Under the pieces are notes generated by a model. The model saw only the letters and a list, made by a program, of their open reading frames with translations. It did no database searches and was not told the DNA's origin. A stretch of 62,988 nt of DNA from Ktedonobacterales bacterium (GTDB lineage: Bacteria > Chloroflexota > Ktedonobacteria > Ktedonobacterales > Ktedonobacteraceae), in contig DAIDJF010000029.1 in the NCBI GenBank assembly GCA_027451525.1, positions 1-62,988 on the forward strand, read 5' to 3'. The position numbers and the translations under genes are program-made. Shown here piece by piece: positions 35,840 to 43,813 of this stretch. Numbering within the stretch: the first letter of the stretch is position 1; the number at the start of each line of letters is the position of its first letter.

Positions 35840-37048
35840 TTAGACGGCTAGTGCTAACCGACAGGGGCAAACTGCTGTGCCCGCTATCCCCTTGCCCTCA
35901 GCGAAGGCATCAGGGAGTACTTTTCGGATGATGTTGTATGCCGCGTTCACATCGGCATTGAGGCTCTTGCCCGAAGACGTACGGAATAAGCCGCGCTTCA
36001 CCCGTTTGCCCATGTACTGCTCATGCTTGCCAATCGGCTCGTTGTCGAGAAAACTGCACTTGGACGTGTACGACTCCTCGGTGATGAGCACCTGTATCCC
36101 AACCAGTTCACACTTGTACGTCAGCATCTGAATAAAGCGGGCATGCGGTATCTGCACAAATTGCTGGTTGTTCCGCTTCCCCATCTTCACCTCCTGCTTC
36201 CACGCAGGATTGTGACCGATCACCAGTGTGCCAATCCCCTCACGCACCAGCAGGTCAACGATCCGACGCGAAGCCGTATGCAACAGATGCGTGATGCGCC
36301 GATTGCGTTTGTCCGTGATGCGTTCCAACTGGCGAGAGGAAAACTGCTTTCCCTGCATCTGCGCTTGCAACTCCGCACGCCGCTTGTTATACCACTGGTT
36401 GATACTTTTCAGCGCTCTACCATTGATGAGACGCGGCACAAAGCCAGGCTTGTTACTGACCAGTGTTGCCAGATTGTTGAGCCCCAGGTCAATCCCTGCG
36501 ACGAGCGATGCATCTCCGCTGGCCTGTTCAGGCACGTGCTCATAGACCACCTCAACGACGTAGTGCGTAGACTTGGGGACGATTCGCACCTGCTTGACCG
36601 TGTGCTGTTTCGTCGGAACAGTGATACCAAGCTGCGACGGCGCAATCACTCCCTTCCGCAGCGCCGTTTTACTCAAAGCCTGGATATCATAGATCAGAAT
36701 GGTACGCCCTTTCACCTTGTCCTTATACTTGGGCAATTTCGGGCGTCCTATGAACGTGGACGGGTCTTCATGGTAGGCTTTCATCGCCGCAAAGAAGGAT
36801 TTCCAGTTCTTGTCCAGCAATCGGAGCACATCATTACTGACCTTGCGTGGCAGCGCGCTATACGCTTCATGGCTTTTGATGCGATGATAGACCTCGGCAT
36901 ACCCCAGATACCGATGCTCAAAAATGAAGGTCTGTCGCACAACATAATTCGCCGCGTTGTAGAGATTTTTCGCAGCGAAGGCAACGCGATCAATCGCTAC
37001 ATAGCGTGCATCCCGTTGGTCAATCACATGCTGCTCAACTAATTGCAT
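35840..37048 (-). CDS. tnpB: TnpB RNA-guided nuclease-like (IS607 OrfB), copy 2
   Basis: About 403 residues from M-Q-L-V-E-Q-H-V. The RuvC triad lies in G-I-D-L-G-L-N-N, T-E-E-S-Y-T-S-K-C and N-A-D-V-N-A-A-Y-N, with the zinc ribbon reduced as in copy 1. The homologue in copy 1 shares most motifs. It overlaps the recombinase by 14 bases. A long antisense frame here (36023-37042, plus) is a shadow. Confidence 0.87.
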   Translation of the reverse strand: MQLVEQHVIDQRDARYVAIDRVAFAAKNLYNAANYVVRQTFIFEHRYLGYAEVYHRIKSHEAYSALPRKVSNDVLRLLDKNWKSFFAAMKAYHEDPSTFIGRPKLPKYKDKVKGRTILIYDIQALSKTALRKGVIAPSQLGITVPTKQHTVKQVRIVPKSTHYVVEVVYEHVPEQASGDASLVAGIDLGLNNLATLVSNKPGFVPRLINGRALKSINQWYNKRRAELQAQMQGKQFSSRQLERITDKRNRRITHLLHTASRRIVDLLVREGIGTLVIGHNPAWKQEVKMGKRNNQQFVQIPHARFIQMLTYKCELVGIQVLITEESYTSKCSFLDNEPIGKHEQYMGKRVKRGLFRTSSGKSLNADVNAAYNIIRKVLPDAFAEGKGIAGTAVCPCRLALAV

Positions 37049-37613
37049 CATCGGCCTCCAAGGCCTGAACGACCTGTTCAGCCTTCTTTCTCGCCCGTCG
37101 TTGCCCATAGAGTCGGGCCGTGAAGGAATACACGATCGCGACCAGATCAGCCATCAAATCTGCTGTCTCGTTCTCCGCCACGTTCACCACCTCAATCTGG
37201 CGCCCCTGTGCCTCCAGTAAGGTTTCCAGATAGCGGAAGCCGAAACGCGTCAAGCGGTCTTTGTGCTCGACCACGATCCTCGTGATGCTCGTATCCTTCA
37301 ACAGACTCAAAAGTTTCGGACGGCTATCGTTGACGCCGGAGGCAATCTCTTTCACCACCTGCGCCACCTGATAGCCACGGGCTGCACAATAGAGCTGCAG
37401 CCGTTCTGCTTGCCGTTCCAGATTCTCGCGGTGTTCAGCCGAGGAGACACGCGCATAGATCGCGACTTTTTCGACAGGCAGACGAGGCTCCTCTTCTTGC
37501 ACAATAATCGTCCCAGAAGGAGCCTGATAGCCCTTGATCTGACCAGCCTTCCACCACCGTAGGGCAGTGCTGTAGCTAATGCCTTGTTGTTTCGCATAGG
37601 TACTCAATTTCAT
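37035..37613 (-). CDS. tnpA: IS607-family serine recombinase, copy 2
   Basis: 193 residues from M-K-L-S-T-Y-A-K-Q-Q-G; an upstream ATG at 37661 would start inside the end repeat. It has a MerR-like HTH, then Y-A-R-V-S-S-A-E-H and E-H-K-D-R-L-T-R-F-G-F. Unlike copy 1, the conserved H-K-D-R-L is intact, so this copy is more likely to be active. Confidence 0.88.
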   Translation of the reverse strand: MKLSTYAKQQGISYSTALRWWKAGQIKGYQAPSGTIIVQEEEPRLPVEKVAIYARVSSAEHRENLERQAERLQLYCAARGYQVAQVVKEIASGVNDSRPKLLSLLKDTSITRIVVEHKDRLTRFGFRYLETLLEAQGRQIEVVNVAENETADLMADLVAIVYSFTARLYGQRRARKKAEQVVQALEADDAIS

Positions 37614-37654
37614 GGGAGAACTATACCGCACTTGCAAGCGTTTGACAACATCTG

Positions 37655-38485
37655 CTAGCATTTCCTAAGAACGATTTTCACGTTACCACCAAATGCGCCT
37701 GCTGCCTGGGCATCTTGCAACAATTGCGCAGCACCCTGGCTATTATGTTCCTCATGCATGCGTCTGGCTGCTAATTCTGCTAACGTCAATACTCCTAACT
37801 CTTCTTCCGTGTAGTGGTCGCGCGGATTCTTCGTGCTTTTTGGCAGTTGCTTCACTGTGTGGTGATGGTCCGTCGGGGAAATGCCGAATGTGCCTCGGTG
37901 GATCGTTGCAGTGAGCAGCCCAAAATGCAAATGTTGTTGTGCTCCTCGTGCAGCCCATTCGTCGGTGAGCGCGTTCCTGCTCAGCAGGTTTTGGATACGG
38001 GCATCAGCCCATTCAGGTGTACGGCCCTGGTGAATGTAATAGGCGCGGAGTTGTTCGGCCTGGGTTTGCTGTTCAACTTCTTGGAGCTTTTCCTCTCCGA
38101 CCTGGGCCAACCAGAGGCGTACCCGCTCAGCAAGGGGGCTGGGAATATTTTGTACGAGACGCAGCATCACCTCGCGAGTCACGCACTCTGCTCCACGGAG
38201 CCTGCCATCCTTCCCACGTAATGGCAATTCCTTGATCTTTTTGAGGATATCTTGAAAGCCTTGGTCCTGCTGGTTGCGCTTCTTGAGTATGGACCAGTAG
38301 ACGTTGGCATTTTTTGAATTAGTGAGAAGTCTCACGAAATCGATGACAGAGTAATACCAAATCTGCTCTTCTTTATCCCAAACACGACGAATTTCGTAGC
38401 GTTCTCCTATTTCCTTATCGCTGAGCATTTCTTGCGGAATAGGGAGCAGTTCAAAACTCTGTTTATCCTGTTGGGGATTGCCCAT
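37655..38485 (-). CDS. DinD/BRO-like protein
   Basis: A 276-residue protein. The N-terminus (about 25-115) is a Bro-N-like fold (W-Y-Y-S-V-I-D-F-V). The C-terminal half has T-D-E-W-A-A-R-G, F-G-I-S-P-T-D-H and N-P-R-D-H-Y-T-E-E-E-L, the layout of DinD. E. coli DinD is SOS-regulated and reported to act on RecA filaments. AGGAAGGAG precedes the ATG. A 13-bp inverted operator sits just upstream. The stop codon lies in the direct repeat of IS607 copy 2, so the native C-terminus may be altered by the insertion. Confidence 0.75.
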   Translation of the reverse strand: MGNPQQDKQSFELLPIPQEMLSDKEIGERYEIRRVWDKEEQIWYYSVIDFVRLLTNSKNANVYWSILKKRNQQDQGFQDILKKIKELPLRGKDGRLRGAECVTREVMLRLVQNIPSPLAERVRLWLAQVGEEKLQEVEQQTQAEQLRAYYIHQGRTPEWADARIQNLLSRNALTDEWAARGAQQHLHFGLLTATIHRGTFGISPTDHHHTVKQLPKSTKNPRDHYTEEELGVLTLAELAARRMHEEHNSQGAAQLLQDAQAAGAFGGNVKIVLRKC

Positions 38486-38506
38486 AACAAGCTCCTTCCT
38501 GGTGAT

Positions 38507-38535
38507 GCAACTTTTTACATTTTGTAAAAAGTTGC
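38507..38535. promoter_or_regulatory. Operator-like inverted repeat upstream of DinD-like gene
   Basis: GCAACTTTTTACA (38507-38519) and its exact complement TGTAAAAAGTTGC (38523-38535) have a 3-base centre. It starts 21 bases upstream of the ATG on the minus strand, placing it over the likely promoter. It probably binds a dimeric repressor; LexA-type boxes are not evident. Confidence 0.55.
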
Positions 38536-38864
38536 CAACAGTGCAATATATTAACTGCTCTCTGTCAAGTATTCCTAATTTAGGAGCAGTTGGCCTCTAC
38601 AAGTGTTCTTGACGTGTTGCACGTTTGCCATCACTGATCGGTTAAACGATGCCATTAAACTGATCGACGATGATAGTACTAGTTGCTTTGTGCGAGCTTA
38701 TTGCCAACCAAATCCATTCGCTGAGGACTGAGAGGCATCAGTTGTTGCTATTATGGCAGCAGCTGTGATGATGCCTCAACTCCGCGTTACCTATTTAGCA
38801 GCTTGCTGTAGCAATGATATGTGAGCGATAACCCTCACTGTCAGGTTATATTCTGATTTATCTC
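38536..38864. other. Intergenic, no supported gene
   Basis: About 330 bases between the dinD-like gene and the HTH-GNAT gene (both minus). I see no coding frame or clear RNA. The promoter of the DinD-like gene should lie at the start of this stretch. Confidence 0.4.
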
Positions 38865-40586
38865 TTAATGGTTTGCTGTGCGAATAATATGTGCGCTTTG
38901 CTTAGCCCGGTGATTTTCCAGGCGGCGCTGATATTCGGTTAAAAATGGCAGATCTCTTCTTGCAAAATCAAGCTTGAAGATCACTTTATCGACGCCAGAA
39001 ATTTCTGGCAGTTTGGTAAAACCGAGGTTGTAGGCCATGTTTATTCCATCTGGCTCGTCGCTACGCGTATAAATGGCTTCAATCTCAATACCACGCGAGC
39101 CGAGTTTGTTTATTAAATCTCGAAAACCTGACGACAAGAAAATACCTAGCCGACGCTTCTGTATTCCCTGATACTTTTTATGAACTCCAATTGTTTGCAG
39201 GTAAATTGAAACTGGGATATCTGGTTTGTAAACCTGGAGGTCATCAATGCTAACATCTCCCATCCTAATTTCACTGTGTAAAATGCGAGAAATTGTCGGC
39301 ATCGGCAAGGGAAATGCTGAGATAAAGCCGACAATTTCTCCATTTACTTCAAGAACATAGTAGATATCTGGGTTCACTGCTAACCATGCTTGGCGTTGGG
39401 CTACAAGTTCATTCTCGCTATATTTCTTGCTATCCCCAAATAAAGATGCATTAATATGTAGACAAGCCCGGATATCATCATCGGAGATTACACGACGAAA
39501 TCTCACATCATCTTTTAATCGTTCTGCGTCTAATCTTCCATTTGCGTCTACTTTATACAAACGGTTATCCAAGTGATCAAAATCTCGCAATCGGTTATGG
39601 ATTGCTTTTCCTAATTCCCGTTCGATTGGTAACATGTCCTGATCCGGATTCTCAATAAGTATCGTGCTTTTGTCCATCGCTTTGTCTTGTAACCGCCTTT
39701 TTCGAGCAATACATTTTTGATATTCTTTTACATATAAAGATGGATTATAACGGCTAAAACGTAAATCCCATATAGTCGAACTATTGGGATGTTTTGGGTT
39801 TTCTAGAGGAGAAAAGAAACTTTCTATAACTAAACGCATAAGTGAAGTATCTTCTAAATTTTCCGGCCCTAATGCATAGAGATGTGATACGTCTATGGAA
39901 TTTTCGCACCAATATGCAAGAAGATGCTGCAGTAGTTGCCTGGTGCTGGATTGATAGCTAGGTAAAGCTGTCGTGGAAGTAATGAGGCAAGAATAAGTTC
40001 TATTCGGCTCATAAACCAATATATCTTCTGCTTTAATTTGCTTGGCTAGTATTTCTCCTCGCAAAATCTTCTGAATCAAATCTTCATGTAGCGGTAAAAC
40101 GCCAAGTACTGCGAGGATACCATCTAAACCTCTACGATTTCTCGGGTTGTACTGCATCCAATACAAATGTTCATTTTTGTTTAACCACGAGAGGATAATA
40201 TTTGCTGGAATAGCTTGTTCCCATCCCAGTTGTTGAGTTTCCATGAAACCCAATGCGGGTAAATCGTCAGGATAAACAATGTCTATCGATGGCAATGTAC
40301 GATTTTGTACGTGTGAACCTACTTGCTCAGATTTTGTCTTAATTCTATGAGACAACTCACCTCTGAGGAAGGCATCAACATCTATCTTCTTGTAACCTAT
40401 AGCTCTTTGTCGTTTTTGCCGTTCAGGAGGATAAGAGCCAATTAATCCTTTTTCAACTCGACGATAAAATGTTGAAATGGTTAGTGGTGACAAGCCTTTT
40501 CGATGTCTTTCTCTATTGGTTTGTTCAATTAGCTCATCTATTTCTTTGGGTGAGTAATATTCCGCATTTGGTATTTCTTCTGCCAT
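38865..40586 (-). CDS. HTH plus GNAT acetyltransferase-like protein
   Basis: About 573 residues from the ATG at 40586, behind TGGAGCAGG; ATGs at 40655 and 40625 are possible but less supported. A helix-turn-helix region (about 10-70, S-T-F-Y-R-R-V-E-K-G) is followed by a large unassigned middle. A GNAT-like C-terminal domain (about 380-540) holds Y-Y-V-L-E-V-N-G-E-I-V-G-F and Q-T-I-G-V-H-K-K-Y-Q-G. The usual Q/RxxGxG/A is replaced by K-K-Y-Q-G-I-Q-K, so activity is unsure. The gene is notably AT-rich compared with the module to its right, suggesting a separate origin. Confidence 0.65.
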   Translation of the reverse strand: MAEEIPNAEYYSPKEIDELIEQTNRERHRKGLSPLTISTFYRRVEKGLIGSYPPERQKRQRAIGYKKIDVDAFLRGELSHRIKTKSEQVGSHVQNRTLPSIDIVYPDDLPALGFMETQQLGWEQAIPANIILSWLNKNEHLYWMQYNPRNRRGLDGILAVLGVLPLHEDLIQKILRGEILAKQIKAEDILVYEPNRTYSCLITSTTALPSYQSSTRQLLQHLLAYWCENSIDVSHLYALGPENLEDTSLMRLVIESFFSPLENPKHPNSSTIWDLRFSRYNPSLYVKEYQKCIARKRRLQDKAMDKSTILIENPDQDMLPIERELGKAIHNRLRDFDHLDNRLYKVDANGRLDAERLKDDVRFRRVISDDDIRACLHINASLFGDSKKYSENELVAQRQAWLAVNPDIYYVLEVNGEIVGFISAFPLPMPTISRILHSEIRMGDVSIDDLQVYKPDIPVSIYLQTIGVHKKYQGIQKRRLGIFLSSGFRDLINKLGSRGIEIEAIYTRSDEPDGINMAYNLGFTKLPEISGVDKVIFKLDFARRDLPFLTEYQRRLENHRAKQSAHIIRTANH

Positions 40587-40712
40587 ACGCCTGCTCCAGT
40601 TGTAAAAATTAGTTCCATTTTTCATGATTATACCATCAAATTTGCAATATTGCAAAAAATGGGAATAAGCTAAGGAAAAATTGCTAATATGCTAAATTTA
40701 ATGAGAGATATA

Positions 40713-40742
40713 TTGACAAATTTGTTTTGTACATGCTATTCT
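40713..40742 (+). promoter_or_regulatory. Candidate promoter
   Basis: TTGACA (40713-40718), an 18-base spacer and TATTCT (40737-40742) with an extended TG. It would give an RNA with a ~350-base leader into the 41105 operon. The match is by eye. Confidence 0.4.
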
Positions 40743-41104
40743 CATATTGGTAATGCGAAATAATTTTTTGAAATTTCAAGACATATATTTCGAAATTACT
40801 AAAAAGGGTCATTTTTTATTTGCATTTGAGAAATGTGCAAGTAAAAATGAGAATGCGAACAGAAAAGAGGAACTATTAGAAACCAAATGGAATGTAGTAG
40901 CTGGGTATTTTTGAAGAATTGAAGTGGATAGTGTATTCTTCCGTCTTGAGGAGGCGAACTTGCCGACCAAAGCACCACGCCCCCTCAAGCGGTCGCCCAA
41001 TGACCGCAGCTCCCAAAAAAGGACCGAATCATCGGCTTACTCAATTGTATCAGCAGCGGTCAACAAACATCCGTTCTTGTTTTGTTTTTACGAAAGGTTG
41101 ACCG
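40743..41104. other. Leader region of plasmid-type operon
   Basis: About 360 bases before the first gene of the operon. Composition shifts here from AT-rich to GC-rich. No frame of coding quality is present. CGAAAGG precedes the 41105 start. Confidence 0.4.
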
Positions 41105-41698
41105 ATGACCACCACGACACTGCGTGACCAACCGTCATGTGCTCATCCCTGGGAGCATCTCGCTCGCCAGTTTCGCACGCGCTACCCTGCTGGCGTGTTT
41201 GATGTCACAATCGAGCTGGCTGATCTGGATCGCGACCTCATTATCCTCAAAGCGACCGTCATGACTGGCGATTTGCCCAACAGTGGAAAAGGCTGTGGCA
41301 TCGTAGCAGGCTCACTCGATCAGATCGAGCAACTCGTCTATGCAGCCAAGCAACAGGCACTTGCCGATCTTGCGATCACGAGTACTGGTATATTGCCTGA
41401 AACACCCGATGCCTCAGCTAATTCACTGCTCGCATCTCTTTCTGCGCTCGATACCCAGGCAACTACACTCAAACCCGCACGCACTGCAGAGACGCTCAAA
41501 GCCTTTTACTGGAAAGCGTACCAGATCCCGGTGCCACAACAAGAGGCGCGCTGGCTCACCTTTGCCTCGCACACTCTTGGACATCCTATAACTGACGAGC
41601 AGCTTCTAAGCGAAGACGAGCTAGAGCAGTTGCATACTGCGATTCAGCAACAGTGGCAGTTGCGTCATGCTCGATTATCGGCATTAGCGACCAAATAG
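41105..41698 (+). CDS. Uncharacterised plasmid-type protein (197 aa)
   Basis: It reads A-G-V-F-D-V-T-I-E-L-A-D-L-D-R-D-L, then L-K-A-T-V and G-S-L-D-Q-I-E-Q. The pattern of beta strands followed by a helix recalls single-strand-annealing or Rad52-like plasmid proteins, but only loosely. The start follows CGAAAGGTTGACCG. It is the first gene of the long plus-strand operon. Confidence 0.6.
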   Translation: MTTTTLRDQPSCAHPWEHLARQFRTRYPAGVFDVTIELADLDRDLIILKATVMTGDLPNSGKGCGIVAGSLDQIEQLVYAAKQQALADLAITSTGILPETPDASANSLLASLSALDTQATTLKPARTAETLKAFYWKAYQIPVPQQEARWLTFASHTLGHPITDEQLLSEDELEQLHTAIQQQWQLRHARLSALATK

Positions 41699-41720
41699 AA
41701 GGAAAGGCAGGTACTTCCCA

Positions 41721-41897
41721 ATGGAAAACAACCTTCAGGATGTCGATCTTGATGGTCCAAGCGAGGTGGAACTCACCGATCCAGAGGTGTTAGAACTCTT
41801 TACCAACGGGCTTATTAGCAGAGCGGAGGCCGATGTGTTCGACCTTATTGCCGACTTTAATGATGGCGACGAGCAGGGAACATGTTGCTCTGCGTAA
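41721..41897 (+). CDS. Small acidic protein (58 aa)
   Basis: It begins M-E-N-N-L-Q-D-V-D-L-D-G-P and ends G-T-C-C-S-A. It is strongly acidic and has two adjacent Cys near the end. GGAAAGGCAGGTA (41701-41713) serves as the ribosome site, and the same 13 bases precede the next small gene. No family recognised. Confidence 0.5.
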   Translation: MENNLQDVDLDGPSEVELTDPEVLELFTNGLISRAEADVFDLIADFNDGDEQGTCCSA

Positions 41898-41924
41898 TCG
41901 ACCACACGGAAAGGCAGGTATGTT

Positions 41925-42032
41925 ATGCACCCTGTACAATTTTTGCGCGATCACTCAATATTACTGTTTATGCTTGCTGGATTGATAATATGCATTGTTG
42001 CGTGTTTTGTAACTTCTAATGTCTTGCATTAA
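41925..42032 (+). CDS. Small membrane peptide (35 aa)
   Basis: M-H-P-V-Q-F-L-R-D-H-S is followed by one hydrophobic helix (about 12-32). GGAAAGGCAGGTA (41908-41920) precedes it. It probably spans the membrane once. No family recognised. Confidence 0.45.
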   Translation: MHPVQFLRDHSILLFMLAGLIICIVACFVTSNVLH

Positions 42033-42054
42033 TCCATGAAAGGGTAACATCACG

Positions 42055-42300
42055 ATGGTCATAGCAATGCACGATATCCACCAACTAGCACCATCCATCT
42101 CAAAGGCAGAAGATCCCCTGCTCACCTTCAAAGAGGCGATGGCCTACCTGCGTGTCAGCCGCTCGACCTTGTATCGTTTGATCTGGTCGGGCCAGCTCAC
42201 CGGGCATAAAGTGGGTAGCACGTGGCGCTTTAAGCGCTCTGATGTCGTTGCCAGCCTTCGAGCCGTTGCGGCATCAGACGAGACGGCGGTGTTCTTGTAG
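42055..42300 (+). CDS. Excisionase-family HTH protein
   Basis: An 81-residue protein with T-F-K-E-A-M-A-Y-L-R-V-S-R-S-T-L-Y-R and K-V-G-S-T-W-R-F, a MerR-like excisionase fold. It is probably a DNA-binding regulator or directionality factor of the element. An in-frame ATG at 42067 is an alternative start. It lies 22 bases after the small membrane peptide. Confidence 0.8.
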   Translation: MVIAMHDIHQLAPSISKAEDPLLTFKEAMAYLRVSRSTLYRLIWSGQLTGHKVGSTWRFKRSDVVASLRAVAASDETAVFL

Positions 42301-42475
42301 TGCGTTTTTTGATTGATTGGAGTGGAGAGAGCGCGTGTCGTGCCGGCAAGCTGGTGCGCGCTCCCTTCCACCTGACCCTGGACCACGAGAGATCGCGGGC
42401 TTGTGCCATTGTCGCATGTTCTGCTCTCGCGGTCAAATTCATCCGCATTGCGGATACGAAAGAGAGGTTTTTACG

Positions 42476-42649
42476 ATGCTCCGTCTCATCGCCTGGATGT
42501 TTGATCTAGAAAAAGAGTGGCTCAACGCCTTGGAGCGCACCAGACTTGGCAGGTTTCTTGATTATGCTGGTGTGCTCGCCATTATCGTCCTGATTATTCT
42601 CTGGTTGTTGCCGACGCTGATTGCCGCGTCCCATGCAGTTGTTCGCTAA
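42476..42649 (+). CDS. Small single-pass membrane protein (57 aa)
   Basis: An amphipathic start (M-L-R-L-I-A-W-M-F-D-L-E-K-E-W) is followed by a membrane helix (about 33-52, L-A-I-I-V-L-I-I-L-W-L-L). AGAGAGG lies upstream. It is 22 bases before the next membrane gene, with which it may work. The gap 42301-42475 carries no convincing gene. Confidence 0.55.
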   Translation: MLRLIAWMFDLEKEWLNALERTRLGRFLDYAGVLAIIVLIILWLLPTLIAASHAVVR

Positions 42650-42671
42650 TCTGCGAGGAAGGAGTCAAACT

Positions 42672-43631
42672 ATGGTCGCTACGCAAACACACCGTAAAAC
42701 ACGCCGTTCGCGCATTGAAGGGGCCGTCACCACAACGACATCGACGCCAGTGGAGCAGCCATTGCATGCTGATGTGGCCGGACAGGAGAGCGCACCAGCA
42801 AACGATGTTCTAGAAGAGGAGGCAATACCATCCCGCTCGCTAGAGGAACTACCGACGGATGAGGCTGGGGTGTACGAGTGGCGCGGCACGCACGCACGCG
42901 CTTCCACACAGCAGTCGCAGCCGCAGCCGTTGATTATTGAGTCGTATACTGCCTCGCGTGCCTCTGCTTCCGCAACGGCAATCACCGAGCGTGATGGAGA
43001 GGATGAGCAATCAGACTCCTCCTATCACCCGCAGTATAGCAGCGAAACACGGCAGCGGCATACCGCGTGGGCGCGTACTGAGCGTGCAACATCCTTTGTT
43101 GGCAGGGCCACAGGACCACGTCGTTTGCGCAAACGCACGTTTCCCACTACAGACATTCACGTGTTCTGGCAGGAACACTGGCAGAAATTCGCGCTGGGTA
43201 TGCTGCTGATGGTAGCGCTCATCTTGTTGTGGGGTGTTGGCTCGCTGCTGTGGACGACGCTCAGCAATCAGCTGACCTACGGCTTTCCGCGCACAACGCA
43301 GCTAGATGCGGTCCTTGGCGACCAGGATAGCGTCGCGCACCCCTCGCACCTCGTTGTGCTGAACCTGCATGGGCAGATCGAGCTGGTCGTGTTCCCTGGC
43401 GGTGACGCCACTCACGCCCAGGTGCTGCTTGGCCCACGCCTGACTGGCCCGGCAGCAGATCAGGCGACGGTGACAGTACGCGTGGCTGATACCAACCATG
43501 ATGGCAAGCCGGATCTCATCGTCCAGATCACAGGTGCGCCGCAATTTCTCTCGCCGTCACCAACGATGACCCTGGTGGCACGCAACAACGGCAAGGGCTT
43601 TGCGCCGTTCGTACTCGCGCAGCAGCAGTAA
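42672..43631 (+). CDS. Membrane protein with outer beta-domain, paralogue 1
   Basis: 319 residues. A long, charged and Thr/Ser/Gln-rich inner N-terminus (1-170) is followed by one membrane helix (about 185-210) and an outer beta-rich domain. That domain reads H-L-V-V-L-N-L-H-G-Q-I then V-L-L-G-P and P-D-L-I-V-Q-I. The start follows GGAAGGAG. The outer part matches the protein at 47527-48345 over most of its length. The layout suggests an envelope component of a transfer or surface complex; its function is unknown. Confidence 0.75.
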   Translation: MVATQTHRKTRRSRIEGAVTTTTSTPVEQPLHADVAGQESAPANDVLEEEAIPSRSLEELPTDEAGVYEWRGTHARASTQQSQPQPLIIESYTASRASASATAITERDGEDEQSDSSYHPQYSSETRQRHTAWARTERATSFVGRATGPRRLRKRTFPTTDIHVFWQEHWQKFALGMLLMVALILLWGVGSLLWTTLSNQLTYGFPRTTQLDAVLGDQDSVAHPSHLVVLNLHGQIELVVFPGGDATHAQVLLGPRLTGPAADQATVTVRVADTNHDGKPDLIVQITGAPQFLSPSPTMTLVARNNGKGFAPFVLAQQQ

Positions 43632-43642
43632 GGAGGTATGAG

Positions 43643-43813
43643 ATGACTCCAACAGTGGTCGTAGCGGTGATATTGGTGCTTGTGGGCGTAATCATGGGCC
43701 TCGCACTTGCATTGCTGAGTGCCTTTTGGGTTCGTCTGCAGGATCAGGGTTCTGTGCAGTTATCTCAGTCGAGAGACTATCCCACGTATGTTACGCAGGA
43801 GGTGTGGGAATGA
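43643..43813 (+). CDS. Small membrane protein (56 aa)
   Basis: M-T-P-T-V-V-V-A-V-I-L-V-L leads into one helix, followed by a short polar tail ending Q-E-V-W-E. AAGGAGG precedes it. Its stop overlaps the next ATG (ATGA), so the pair is coupled. Confidence 0.6.
   Translation: MTPTVVVAVILVLVGVIMGLALALLSAFWVRLQDQGSVQLSQSRDYPTYVTQEVWE

Larger units (their letters stand above)
35815..37663 (-). mobile_element. IS607-family element, copy 2, with 12-bp direct repeats
   Basis: A serine recombinase and a TnpB in IS607 order, flanked on the minus strand by AAATGCTAGCAG at 37652-37663 and 35815-35826. The left end touches the 3' end of the DinD-like gene, whose stop codon lies in the repeat. It is diverged from copy 1. 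The ends are estimates. Confidence 0.68.

Noticed and set aside
36023..37042. Long plus-strand open frame (339 codons) opposite tnpB copy 2
   Set aside because: It mirrors the codon pattern of a clear TnpB and has no domain or ribosome site.
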